NCBI GenBank assembly: GCA_017452505.1
Contig: JAFTMI010000021.1
Location: 1 to 35,399 of the forward strand
Source of the DNA: Oscillospiraceae bacterium
GTDB lineage: Bacteria; Bacillota; Clostridia; Oscillospirales; Oscillospiraceae
Direction: 5' to 3'
DNA length: 35,399 bases
This document shows positions 1 through 6,310 of the stretch, one piece after another (the first letter of the stretch is position 1; each line of letters opens with the position of its first letter). Position numbers and translations under genes: made by a program. A model generated the notes under the pieces. It ran no database searches. It saw only the letters and a list, made by a program, of their open reading frames with translations, and was not told the DNA's origin.

Positions 1-1422
1 ATTGACCATTCCGGTATGTTACCGAAGTTATATAAGGACGGTTTCCGGGGCAGTATTTATGCAACCTCCACCACTTGTGACCTTTGTAACATTATGCTGC
101 GGGACTCCGCCCACATTCAAGAATCCGAAGCGGAGTGGCAGAACCGGAAAGCGCAGCGTGCCGGTGATGATTTGGTTACGCCAGTCTATACAATGGCAGA
201 TGCAATCGGTGCTATCTCCCGTTTTCGTCCCTGCGAATACGGTCAGGTGATCCAGGCGGAGGAAGGAATCGTTGTCCGGTTCTCGGATATTGGACATCTG
301 CTGGGCTCTGCTTGTATTGAGTTGTGGCTGACCGAGGACGGGGTTACAAAGAAAATCGTATTCAGCGGTGACGTGGGTAACATCAATCAGCCGCTGATCA
401 AAGACCCTCTGCCGGTAGAAGAAACGGACTACCTTGTTCTGGAATCCACCTATGGCAACCGTCTCCACGAAAAGCCCGGCAATACCGTTGGGGAGCTGGC
501 TGAGGTCATTCAGCGCACCCTCGATCGGGGCGGTAATGTGGTGATCCCATCCTTTGCGGTGGGAAGAACACAGGAGATGCTGTATGCCATTCGGCAGATC
601 AAGCAGGAAGGCATGGTTAAGGGGCACGATGGCTTCCCGGTGTATGTGGATAGCCCTCTGGCGGTGGAAGCTACCGGCATCTTCCTGCAATGCGACCAAA
701 GCTGTTTTGATGAAGAAACTGCAGCATTGGTCAAACAAGGCATCAACCCGATTTGGTTTGACGATATCTGTCTGTCGGTAACCAGTGACGAATCCAAGCA
801 GATCAATTTCGATAAACGTCCCAAGGTGATCCTTTCTGCCAGCGGCATGTGCGAGGCGGGCCGTATCCGGCATCATTTGAAGCATAACCTATGGGGCGGG
901 GAAAATACTGTTCTGTTTGTAGGTTATCAGGCAGAGGGGTCTCTCGGCAGAAAGCTCCAGGACGGCGCACAGTATGTCCGGCTGTTCGGTGAGGATATTA
1001 CGGTCAATGCGGAGATCGCCGCGCTCCACGGCACCAGCGGTCACGCAGACCAGGCAGGCTTGATCCGATGGCTCGCAGGGTTCAAAGAAAAGCCTCAGAT
1101 GGTATTTGTCAATCACGGTGATGATACTGCCTGTATGATCTTCCAGAAACTGCTGACTCAGATGGGCTACCACGCAGATGCACCTTATAGCGGAGCTGAG
1201 TACGATCTGCTGACAGGCAGAATGACCGTGTTCGCAGACTCCAAGCCCATTCGCCGGGAAGAGATGACAAAGGGATCTGCCAGAGCCCGGGCCGTCTATG
1301 GAGAACTCCTTGCTGCAGCAGAAGCACTCCTGGCCTTTGTCAAAACCTGCAAAGGCCGCACCAATAAAGACAACGCAAAACTGGCCTCTCAGATCCGCAA
1401 TCTGATTGAAAAGTGGAGGTAA
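1..1422 (+). CDS. MBL-fold/beta-CASP RNA-processing-type hydrolase, 5' partial
   Basis: The reading frame is open from base 1 and the first residues, IDHSGMLPKLYKDGF, are the continuation of the HAHIDHSG metal-binding motif of beta-CASP metallo-beta-lactamases, so the true start lies upstream of the window. Other family signs are DIGHLLGSACIEL, FSGDVGN (metal Asp), LVLESTYGNR (motif typical of beta-CASP proteins), VIPSFAVGRTQEML, ILSASGMCEAGRIRHHL and the C-terminal HGTSGHADQAGLIRWL plus VFVNHGD of the Zn-dependent RNA-specificity domain. Relatives cut RNA or DNA in the cytoplasm; the substrate of this one cannot be told from sequence. It ends with TAA at 1420-1422. A C-terminal tail after the core (about residues 420-474, counted from base 1) is Lys/Ala rich. 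Confidence is high for family, low for exact substrate. Confidence 0.93.
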   Translation: MDHSGMLPKLYKDGFRGSIYATSTTCDLCNIMLRDSAHIQESEAEWQNRKAQRAGDDLVTPVYTMADAIGAISRFRPCEYGQVIQAEEGIVVRFSDIGHLLGSACIELWLTEDGVTKKIVFSGDVGNINQPLIKDPLPVEETDYLVLESTYGNRLHEKPGNTVGELAEVIQRTLDRGGNVVIPSFAVGRTQEMLYAIRQIKQEGMVKGHDGFPVYVDSPLAVEATGIFLQCDQSCFDEETAALVKQGINPIWFDDICLSVTSDESKQINFDKRPKVILSASGMCEAGRIRHHLKHNLWGGENTVLFVGYQAEGSLGRKLQDGAQYVRLFGEDITVNAEIAALHGTSGHADQAGLIRWLAGFKEKPQMVFVNHGDDTACMIFQKLLTQMGYHADAPYSGAEYDLLTGRMTVFADSKPIRREEMTKGSARARAVYGELLAAAEALLAFVKTCKGRTNKDNAKLASQIRNLIEKWR

Positions 1423-1444
1423 CCAAAAGCGACTAATAAAAATC

Positions 1445-1478
1445 AACCCAGCTAAGCCGATGAAGGTTTAGCTGGGTT
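1445..1478 (+). terminator. Hairpin after the beta-CASP gene, weak terminator
   Basis: Perfect 11-bp stem AACCCAGCTAA (1445-1455) / TTAGCTGGGTT (1468-1478) with a 12-nt loop, 22 nt after the stop codon. The following bases (ACTTACTTCAAC) are not a clean T-tract, so it may be a weak terminator or an mRNA 3'-end stabiliser. Confidence 0.5.
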
Positions 1479-1621
1479 ACTTACTTCAACATATATGAAC
1501 TTGGACGATATGCCACGGTCATATTTGCACGCTATGGTAAGCAATTATATTAGATTTTTGCATGTGAAAATAAAGCCGTGTCGGTTTCTGTGTCGGTTTT
1601 GGGGGTGGGTAGCATATAGCA

Positions 1622-1660
1622 CAAAAAAGAAGAAAGCCTGAAATCCGTTGGAATTCCAGG
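1622..1660 (-). terminator. Terminator of tRNA-Thr
   Basis: On the minus strand CCTGGAA (1654-1660) pairs with TTTCAGG (1637-1643), including one G-T pair, with a 10-nt loop, followed by a T-rich run ending TTTTTT (1622-1636). It starts a few bases after the tRNA CCA end, as expected for a factor-independent terminator. Confidence 0.65.
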
Positions 1661-1668
1661 TTTTTTCT

Positions 1669-1744
<76 letters not shown>

Positions 1745-1764
1745 ATTTAGTTGACAGCTTGGGT

Positions 1765-1793
1765 ATTATATCGCATCAATGCCCAATTGTCAA
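1765..1793 (-). promoter_or_regulatory. Sigma-A promoter of tRNA-Thr
   Basis: Consensus TTGACA (1788-1793) and TATAAT (1765-1770) with a 17-bp spacer, pointing at the tRNA 5' end at 1744. The -35 box overlaps the stop codon of the upstream EamA gene. Confidence 0.9.
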
Positions 1794-2671
1794 CCCTTTT
1801 TTGCAAATTTTCGGCCCATTTTTTCCGCCGGCAGTTCTCCGGCCAAAGTGCTGCCCAAAATCAGTACCGCCCCCAGGATTCCCTGCCAGCCCAACGGTTC
1901 TTTCAGCCACAGGGCAGACAGCACGATGGCGATCACGGGGTCTAAGTAGCTGAACAGCGCCACCGTTTGGGAAGGAAGCTTTCCCAGCGCGCCAAAATAC
2001 AGCCCGTAGGCAATGCCCGTATGCACGATGCCCACCACCGCCAAAAGCGCATAATCCCTGCCGCTCATTTGGCTCATGCCAAAGCCTCCGGTCAGCAGGA
2101 CATAGGGCAAAATCACCACAGCAGCAGCGATAAGCTGCGCGATGGTTTTGTCGTATGCATTGATAGGGCCTAACTTCTTATTGAGGAACATCACCGTAGC
2201 GTACAGCACCGCAGCGCCCACGGCAAAAGCAATACCTTTGCTGCCGGAAATTCCGCCCTCCGGCACCCCGGACACAAACACCATACCTACCAGCGCCACG
2301 GCGCAAAGCAGGCTCTTTTTGAGCGTGAGCCGTTCGCCCAACAGGGGCGATGCCAGCACCAAAAACACCGGTGCCAAATAATAGCAGATGGTAGCCGTGG
2401 CCACAGAGGTATGGTTATAGCTTTCAAAGAGAAAAACCCAGTTAAGGCCCATTGCACCGCCGGACAGGAGCAGCACCCACAAATTCTTTTTCAGATTCTG
2501 CCATTGGATCTTTTTCCCTGTGACCGCCATGATCCCCAACAGAAAAAGCAACCCCAGCACGCCCCGGAAAAATGCTACCGTCGCGCCGGGCAGGGGGATA
2601 TAGCGCACAAAGATACCCACTGTGCCGAATATAGCCATTGCGGTCAGCAAGCTGCACTTTGCCTTGTTCAT
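1790..2671 (-). CDS. EamA/DMT-family permease
   Basis: Protein of 293 residues made almost wholly of about ten hydrophobic helices (for example AMAIFGTVGIFVRYI, GVLGLLFLLGIMAV, YALLAVVGIVHTGIAYGLYFG, AIVLSALWLKEPLGWQGI), the two-times-five-helix pattern of the drug/metabolite transporter superfamily (EamA repeats). The second-repeat signature LDPVIAIVLSALWLKE(P)L is typical. It sits in the cytoplasmic membrane and probably exports a small metabolite; the substrate is unknown. The start was set at ATG 2671 because it overlaps the TGA of the upstream pseudouridine synthase as ATGA, which implies translational coupling; an in-frame codon 5 residues earlier is less likely. Confidence 0.88.
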   Translation of the reverse strand: MNKAKCSLLTAMAIFGTVGIFVRYIPLPGATVAFFRGVLGLLFLLGIMAVTGKKIQWQNLKKNLWVLLLSGGAMGLNWVFLFESYNHTSVATATICYYLAPVFLVLASPLLGERLTLKKSLLCAVALVGMVFVSGVPEGGISGSKGIAFAVGAAVLYATVMFLNKKLGPINAYDKTIAQLIAAAVVILPYVLLTGGFGMSQMSGRDYALLAVVGIVHTGIAYGLYFGALGKLPSQTVALFSYLDPVIAIVLSALWLKEPLGWQGILGAVLILGSTLAGELPAEKMGRKFAKKG

Positions 2672-3261
2672 TCCTCTACACTCCATTCAGGCTCTTTTTG
2701 GAATACATACGCCTTCCCCTTATAGGGGAAGCTGATCCGCCGGGAAAACAGCATCGGTTCTTTTCTTTCATCCCGGCTGCCGTACTTATGATCACCCACC
2801 AAGGGGAATCCCCGGCTGGAAAACTGCACCCGGATCTGGTGGCTTCTGCCGGTATAGAGCCGGATATGCACCAAACTCCGCTCCCCAGCCTTTATAAGCT
2901 GATAGGTCAGCCGGGCGGCTTTCACCCCGGCTCTTTGCCGTTTCACCACGAAGACCTTATTCTTCCGGCTGTCCTTAAACAGCAAATCTTCCCAATCTCC
3001 CTCAGCAGGGGGTGTTCCGTGGACCAAGGCCACATATTCTTTCACCATTTCGTCCTTTGTTATGGCTGCGGACAATTCGGCGGCGGCTTTTTTGTTCCGG
3101 GCGAAAACCATCACGCCGCCCACATTTTTGTCCAGCCGGTGCAACGGAAAAATCTCTCCGCCCAGCTGCTCCCGGAGCGCCCCGGGCACTTGGCTTTCCG
3201 AATCCAGACCCACGGGCTTGACGCAGGCTACAAAGTCCCGGTTCTCGAACAAAATCTCCAC
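2668..3261 (-). CDS. RluA-family RNA pseudouridine synthase
   Basis: Cytoplasmic enzyme of 197 residues that isomerises uridine to pseudouridine in RNA. The catalytic motif HRLDKNVGG is at residues 41-49, with Asp44 as nucleophile (family consensus HRLDxxTSG, so the T-S positions are changed to N-V-G). Further signs are the early FVACVKPVGL, the VKEYVALVHG strand and the C-terminal HIRLYTGRSHQIRVQFSSRGFPLVGDHKYG. At under 200 residues it lacks the S4 domain of RluC/RluD and resembles the short RluA type. The start is GTG at 3261 with AGGAGG seven bases upstream. It is first of a two-gene operon with the EamA permease. Whether the target is rRNA or tRNA cannot be told. Confidence 0.92.
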   Translation of the reverse strand: MEILFENRDFVACVKPVGLDSESQVPGALREQLGGEIFPLHRLDKNVGGVMVFARNKKAAAELSAAITKDEMVKEYVALVHGTPPAEGDWEDLLFKDSRKNKVFVVKRQRAGVKAARLTYQLIKAGERSLVHIRLYTGRSHQIRVQFSSRGFPLVGDHKYGSRDERKEPMLFSRRISFPYKGKAYVFQKEPEWSVEE

Positions 3262-3283
3262 ACCGCCACCTCCTTTTGCTACC

Positions 3284-3311
3284 AGTATAGCAGAGATTTT
3301 CCTAAAGTCAA
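3284..3311 (-). promoter_or_regulatory. Promoter of the pseudouridine synthase/EamA operon
   Basis: TTGACT (3306-3311), 16-bp spacer, TATACT (3284-3289), about 22 bases before the GTG start. Confidence 0.75.
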
Positions 3312-3327
3312 AAGAAACAGGATTTTA

Positions 3328-3356
3328 TTGCAATTTTTTAGCCGTTTCAGTATAAT
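3328..3356 (+). promoter_or_regulatory. Promoter of the ABC exporter gene
   Basis: TTGCAA (3328-3333), exact 17-bp spacer, TATAAT (3351-3356). The resulting leader of about 60 nt contains the short palindromic repeat at 3369-3404. Confidence 0.8.
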
Positions 3357-3368
3357 AAGAGACAAAGA

Positions 3369-3404
3369 GATTGCCACGTCGCTGTGCTCCTCGCAATGAC
3401 GTGG
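3369..3404. repeat. REP-like intergenic palindrome, short form
   Basis: The unit contains ATTGC/GCAAT (3370-3374/3393-3397) nested with CCACGTC/GACGTGG (3374-3380/3398-3404), so two alternative foldings are possible. Read on the minus strand it shares the blocks GTCATTGCGA, CACAGCGACG and GTGGCAATCTC with the longer element at 13277-13424, so both are members of one repeat family. It lies in the 5' leader of the ABC exporter mRNA. Confidence 0.8.
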
Positions 3405-3422
3405 TTGTTTGGGAGGTTTACT

Positions 3423-5174
3423 ATGACCACGAAAGATTATCAGAGGAAACGGCCTCTGTTTATTTTCCTCAGTTATTTTAAGAATCACAAAAAGCTGTTT
3501 TTGGTGGATGTGTTGTGCGCCTGCCTGATCGCCGGCGTGGATCTGCTTTTTCCGCTGATCACCCGCAGCGCCCTTTATGATATGCTTCCCGGGAAGCTGT
3601 ACCGGACCTTCTTCATTGTGATGGTTGCGGTAGTAATTTGCTATGTTCTGCGCTCGCTCCTTAACTACATTGTGACCTTCTTTGGCCATATGTTCGGCGT
3701 GCGGGTAGAGGCAGATATCCGCAAGGATCTGTTTGCCCATATGCAGACCCTCAGCTTTGATTTCTATGACCGCAACCGCACCGGCAAGCTTATGTCCCGG
3801 CTTACTTCCGACCTGTTTGAATTGGTGGAGCTTGCCCACCACGGCCCGGAAGATCTGATCACCTCCACCCTTACCATCATTGGCGCGCTGATCGTCATGG
3901 GCAGCGTGCAATGGCAGCTGGCGGTGATCGTACTGCTGATGATCCCCCTTTTCCTCACCATCGTGATGTGTATGCGCCAGCGCATGAGCCGAGCCTCCGC
4001 CCTTTCCAAAGAAACCATGGGCCACATCAACCAGGAGATCGAATCCAGCCTGTCCGGTGTCCGCACCGCCAAGGCCTTTGCCAACGAGCAGGCGGAAAGC
4101 CAGCGTTTCCACAATGCCAACGAGCGATTCAAGACCGCCCGCCGGGATTTCTACAAAGCGATGGCCGTGTTTCACAGCTCCGTGGAATTTTTTCTGTGCA
4201 GCCTCAATGTGGTGGTCATCGGCGTGGGCGGCTACTATGTGATGAAGGGCTCTATGGACTACCGGGACCTGGTCACCTTCTGTCTGTATATCACATCCTT
4301 CGTTGGCCCTATGCGTAAGTTATCCGGTTTCTCCGAAATGTTCGCCAACGGCTTTGCAGGCCTCAAGCGCTTTGTGGAGGTTATGCGGATGGAACCCTCC
4401 GTGCAGGATAAGCCCAACGCACCCGACCTGGAGAATGTAAAGGGCGCGATTTCCGTGAAAGATGTGTCCTTTGCCTACGACGGCGATTTGGATGTGCTCC
4501 ACAATGTAAGCTTGGAAGTGAACCCCGGCGAGACCGTGGCAATCGTCGGCCCCTCCGGCGGCGGCAAAACAACATTATGTCAACTGATTCCCCGGTTCTA
4601 CGATGTATCCTCCGGCACTATCGCCATTGACGGCCAGGACATCCGGGATGTGACCCAAAGCTCCATTCATAAAAATATCGGCATTGTCCAGCAGGAGGTG
4701 TTCCTGTTCGCCGATACGATTTTTGAGAATATCCGCTATGGCAAGCCCGATGCCACCATGGAGGAGGTCATCGAGGCCGCCAAGAAAGCCGAGATTTACG
4801 AAGATATCCTGGCAATGCCTCAGGGCTTCCAGACCTATGTGGGCGAGCGTGGCACGCTCCTGTCCGGCGGACAGAAACAGCGTGTGGCTATCGCCCGGAT
4901 CTTCCTGAAGAATCCGCCCATTTTGATTTTGGACGAGGCAACCTCTGCATTGGACTCCGTCACCGAAGCCAAGATCCAGCGTGCCTTTGATGCCCTGTCC
5001 CAGGGTCGTACCACTTTGATCATTGCTCACCGGTTGTCCACCATCCGGGCGGCCCAGCGGATCGTGTCCATTGCCGACGGCAAGATCACCGAATGCGGCT
5101 CTCACGAGGAGCTGATGGCCCAGGGTGGCATCTACGCAAATCTTTATCAAACCCAAAATGCAACTTTTGCATAA
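3423..5174 (+). CDS. ABC exporter, fused membrane and ATPase domains
   Basis: Half-transporter of 583 residues that would work as a homodimer or with a partner. Residues about 1-320 form a six-helix type I exporter membrane domain (SLLNYIVTFFGHMFGVRVEADIRKDLF, then SFDFYDRNRTGKLMSRLTSDL coupling region). The nucleotide-binding domain holds Walker A GPSGGGKTT (376-384), Q-loop IGIVQQEVFLF, signature LSGGQKQR (480-487), Walker B ILILDE (500-505, catalytic Glu505) and H-loop IIAHRLST, all intact. The start at 3423 has GGGAGG six bases upstream; an earlier in-frame ATG lies inside the repeat and lacks a site. It is a single-gene unit with its own promoter. Relatives export lipids, drugs or peptides; nothing nearby shows the substrate. 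Confidence 0.95.
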   Translation: MTTKDYQRKRPLFIFLSYFKNHKKLFLVDVLCACLIAGVDLLFPLITRSALYDMLPGKLYRTFFIVMVAVVICYVLRSLLNYIVTFFGHMFGVRVEADIRKDLFAHMQTLSFDFYDRNRTGKLMSRLTSDLFELVELAHHGPEDLITSTLTIIGALIVMGSVQWQLAVIVLLMIPLFLTIVMCMRQRMSRASALSKETMGHINQEIESSLSGVRTAKAFANEQAESQRFHNANERFKTARRDFYKAMAVFHSSVEFFLCSLNVVVIGVGGYYVMKGSMDYRDLVTFCLYITSFVGPMRKLSGFSEMFANGFAGLKRFVEVMRMEPSVQDKPNAPDLENVKGAISVKDVSFAYDGDLDVLHNVSLEVNPGETVAIVGPSGGGKTTLCQLIPRFYDVSSGTIAIDGQDIRDVTQSSIHKNIGIVQQEVFLFADTIFENIRYGKPDATMEEVIEAAKKAEIYEDILAMPQGFQTYVGERGTLLSGGQKQRVAIARIFLKNPPILILDEATSALDSVTEAKIQRAFDALSQGRTTLIIAHRLSTIRAAQRIVSIADGKITECGSHEELMAQGGIYANLYQTQNATFA

Positions 5175-5181
5175 TTTCCCC

Positions 5182-5210
5182 TTGCTTTTTTTGAAAATAT
5201 GGTGTATAGT
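5182..5210 (+). promoter_or_regulatory. Promoter of tRNA-Leu
   Basis: TTGCTT (5182-5187), 17-bp spacer, TATAGT (5205-5210), 39 bases ahead of the mature tRNA 5' end. Confidence 0.75.
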
Positions 5211-5249
5211 ATGTGGGTAACTGAGAGCAATCCCGGTTATCCACCATCC

Positions 5250-5336
5250 GCCGGTGTGATGGAATTGGTAGACGTAGTGGACTCAAAATCCACCGATGGC
5301 GACATCGTGCCGGTTCGAGTCCGGCCACCGGCACCA
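5250..5336 (+). tRNA. tRNA-Leu(CAA)
   Basis: Acceptor GCCGGTG (5250-5256) / CACCGGC (5326-5332), anticodon stem GTGGA/TCCAC with loop CTCAAAA (anticodon CAA, leucine), a class II long variable arm (GATGGCGACATC), T-arm GGTTCGAGTCC, discriminator A and encoded CCA (5334-5336). The 87-nt length fits a leucine tRNA. The 3' part of this gene is partly repeated, inverted and direct, in the cassette that follows. Confidence 0.96.
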
Positions 5337-5338
5337 AA

Positions 5339-5373
5339 AATCCTCGACCCCCAAAGGGGGCCGGGGATTTTTT
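5339..5373 (+). terminator. Terminator of tRNA-Leu
   Basis: Stem AATCCTCGACCCCC (5339-5352) / GGGGGCCGGGGATT (5356-5369) with an AAA loop and one mismatch, followed by TTTT. The A-run on the left makes it potentially bidirectional. Confidence 0.9.
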
Positions 5374-5374
5374 A

Positions 5375-5544
5375 GTGCCGGTGGCCAGTCAGACTCGAAC
5401 CGAAGGTGAGAGTCTGGGGAGCGAGGCGACCGCCGCCAGTGGCGGAGGCAAGGGAGCCGAGTGAGTGGCAGTGATCGGTGAGCGAGGAAGGCGCTCCGTC
5501 GCCGACGAGAGCACCGAGCATCACAACAGGAACACCGGCACCAA
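5375..5544 (-). other. tRNA-Leu-linked palindromic cassette
   Basis: Directly after the terminator an inverted copy of the tRNA 3' part appears: GTGCCGGTGGCC (5375-5386) and GACTCGAACCG (5392-5402) are exact reverse complements of tRNA bases 5323-5334 and 5311-5321, with a 5-nt instead of 1-nt gap. At the far end CACCGGCACCAA (5533-5544) is a direct copy of tRNA bases 5326-5337. GTGCCGGTG (5375-5383) therefore pairs with CACCGGCAC (5533-5541) as a 9-bp terminal stem. The GC-rich core has internal pairings, for example CCGCC/GGCGG around 5431-5444 and GTGAT-CGGTG (5471-5480) with CACCG...ATCAC (5512-5525). No protein is supported. It could be a mobile-element scar, a MITE-like unit, or a structured RNA read from the minus strand. 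Confidence 0.7.
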
Positions 5545-5546
5545 TT

Positions 5547-5825
5547 CTATTTATTTTTCCTGCCATCCACAGCATCCTCAATGGTTGGCAAAAACTCCAA
5601 ATTTAATACATACTGCAACAATTCTTTGCTAAGATATTCCTTTGAAACAAAGCCATTCTCATTTGGTTCTTCGTAGATATAATTATCGCAAGCTGCCGTG
5701 TATGGGCGTTTTCTTTTAGGGCTTTCATATGTGCAGTGTCCACAATTCACCCGGAATATACGGCGCTTATCAAATGTGTAGTGCTGCCGAAAATATGTGC
5801 AGCTTTTGCAGGTATTATTTTCCAC
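5547..5825 (-). CDS. Small Cys-rich (two CxxC) protein
   Basis: Protein of 92 residues with CKSC near the N terminus and CGHC about 25 residues later, plus a further Cys in TAACDNY. Two CxxC pairs suggest a single zinc-binding knuckle; the rest is charged and soluble, with no membrane segment. Similar small proteins of unknown function seem to be common in Clostridia, but no function can be given. The start was set at GTG 5825, eight bases after GGAGG; an in-frame GTG three codons earlier sits on the binding site itself. It is divergent from the XRE regulator and shares its operator region, so it is likely under that regulator's control. Confidence 0.75.
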   Translation of the reverse strand: MENNTCKSCTYFRQHYTFDKRRIFRVNCGHCTYESPKRKRPYTAACDNYIYEEPNENGFVSKEYLSKELLQYVLNLEFLPTIEDAVDGRKNK

Positions 5826-5848
5826 CGTTATCACCTCCGAAGCTTATT

Positions 5849-5890
5849 TTAACCTGTTTCAGGTTAAAAGTCTATAATCTGTTTTAGGTT
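5849..5890. promoter_or_regulatory. Tandem operators between the divergent XRE and Cys-rich genes
   Basis: A perfect 19-bp palindrome TTAACCTGTTTCAGGTTAA (5849-5867) is followed 25 bp on (centre to centre) by a weaker copy AATCTGTTTTAGGTT (5876-5890). The second copy lies between the -35 TTGTAC (5894-5899) and -10 TATAGA (5871-5876, 17-bp spacer) of the minus-strand gene. This is the usual layout for repression by a small HTH protein; the XRE protein at 5919 is the obvious candidate. Confidence 0.8.
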
Positions 5891-5899
5891 AGTGTACAA
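5871..5899 (-). promoter_or_regulatory. Promoter of the Cys-rich gene
   Basis: TTGTAC (5894-5899), 17-bp spacer, TATAGA (5871-5876); the spacer is covered by the second operator copy. Confidence 0.6.
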
Positions 5900-5918
5900 T
5901 ATTTTGCGAGGTGATTTT

Positions 5919-6119
5919 ATGTACCAACGTATTCGTAGTCTTCGGGAAGACCGAGACCTAACACAGACACAAATCGCACAAATGCTGGGCATGTCACAAA
6001 CCGGCTATTCTAAATATGAAACCGGCGAAAATGACATTCCTACCTCCGTTTTAATTAAGCTCGCTGACTTTTATGGCACAACAACCGATTATCTTCTGGA
6101 AAGAACGGACAAGAAATAA
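5919..6119 (+). CDS. XRE-family HTH regulator
   Basis: Protein of 66 residues that is almost entirely one helix-turn-helix domain: RIRSLREDRDLTQTQIAQML, then GMSQTGYSKYETGENDIP (recognition helix) and LIKLADFYGTTTDYLLERTD. This is the classic phage-repressor-like (Cro/CI, XRE) fold; it binds DNA as a dimer. The start at 5919 has GAGGTG seven bases upstream. It has no sensor or protease domain, so how the signal is received is not visible. It probably represses itself and the divergent Cys-rich gene through the palindromes between them. Its own promoter is less clear (TACAAT at 5895-5900 without a good -35). Confidence 0.92.
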   Translation: MYQRIRSLREDRDLTQTQIAQMLGMSQTGYSKYETGENDIPTSVLIKLADFYGTTTDYLLERTDKK

Positions 6120-6140
6120 ATTTTCTGAGAAGCAAACATT

Positions 6141-6168
6141 AAGAACGACCCTCCCCGGTCGTTCTTTC
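6141..6168 (+). terminator. Terminator after the XRE gene
   Basis: Stem AAGAACGACC (6141-6150) / GGTCGTTCTT (6157-6166), CTCCCC loop, followed by TCTCGTTT; a good factor-independent terminator. Confidence 0.8.
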
Positions 6169-6194
6169 TCGTTTCCCCATTTCAACAATATATC

Positions 6195-6223
6195 TTGCAA
6201 CTTGCTAAATTTTATGATATACT
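6195..6223 (+). promoter_or_regulatory. Promoter of the CNNM/CBS operon
   Basis: TTGCAA (6195-6200), 17-bp spacer, TATACT (6218-6223). The leader of about 80 nt before the ATG holds a small hairpin AGCGC-TATCG-GCGCT, with no recognisable riboswitch. Confidence 0.8.
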
Positions 6224-6310
6224 GTCAGTTAATGGGTGGAGTATACCCTATTCCCCCTAAAAACAGCGCTATCGGCGCTTTCCAAAAAGGAAGGAGAACA
6301 CATCCATATT

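Noticed and set aside
28-885. Open frame of 285 codons on the minus strand opposite the beta-CASP gene
   Set aside because: The plus-strand frame carries all beta-CASP motifs; the minus-strand translation is typical of an antisense frame and has no start signal.
2709-2741. Palindrome in the pseudouridine synthase gene that looks like the start of the multi-hairpin repeat
   Set aside because: It shares GCCTTCCCCT and AGGGGAAG with the repeat but lies in frame inside a coding stretch (ISFPYKGKAYVF) that reads as normal family sequence; coincidence is more likely than insertion.
3279-4175. Minus-strand open frame opposite the ABC exporter start
   Set aside because: His/Gln/Gly-rich antisense translation, and it runs through the repeat and promoter region without any support.
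5375-5544. Could the cassette after tRNA-Leu be a second, minus-strand tRNA?
   Set aside because: A terminal stem and T-arm-like block exist, but there is no D-arm or anticodon arm at tRNA spacing, and about 130 bases of unrelated core lie between the ends.
6224-6310. Possible Mg2+ or Mn2+ riboswitch in the leader of the CNNM operon
   Set aside because: The leader is only about 80 nt with one small hairpin; no M-box or yybP-ykoY consensus blocks can be recognised.
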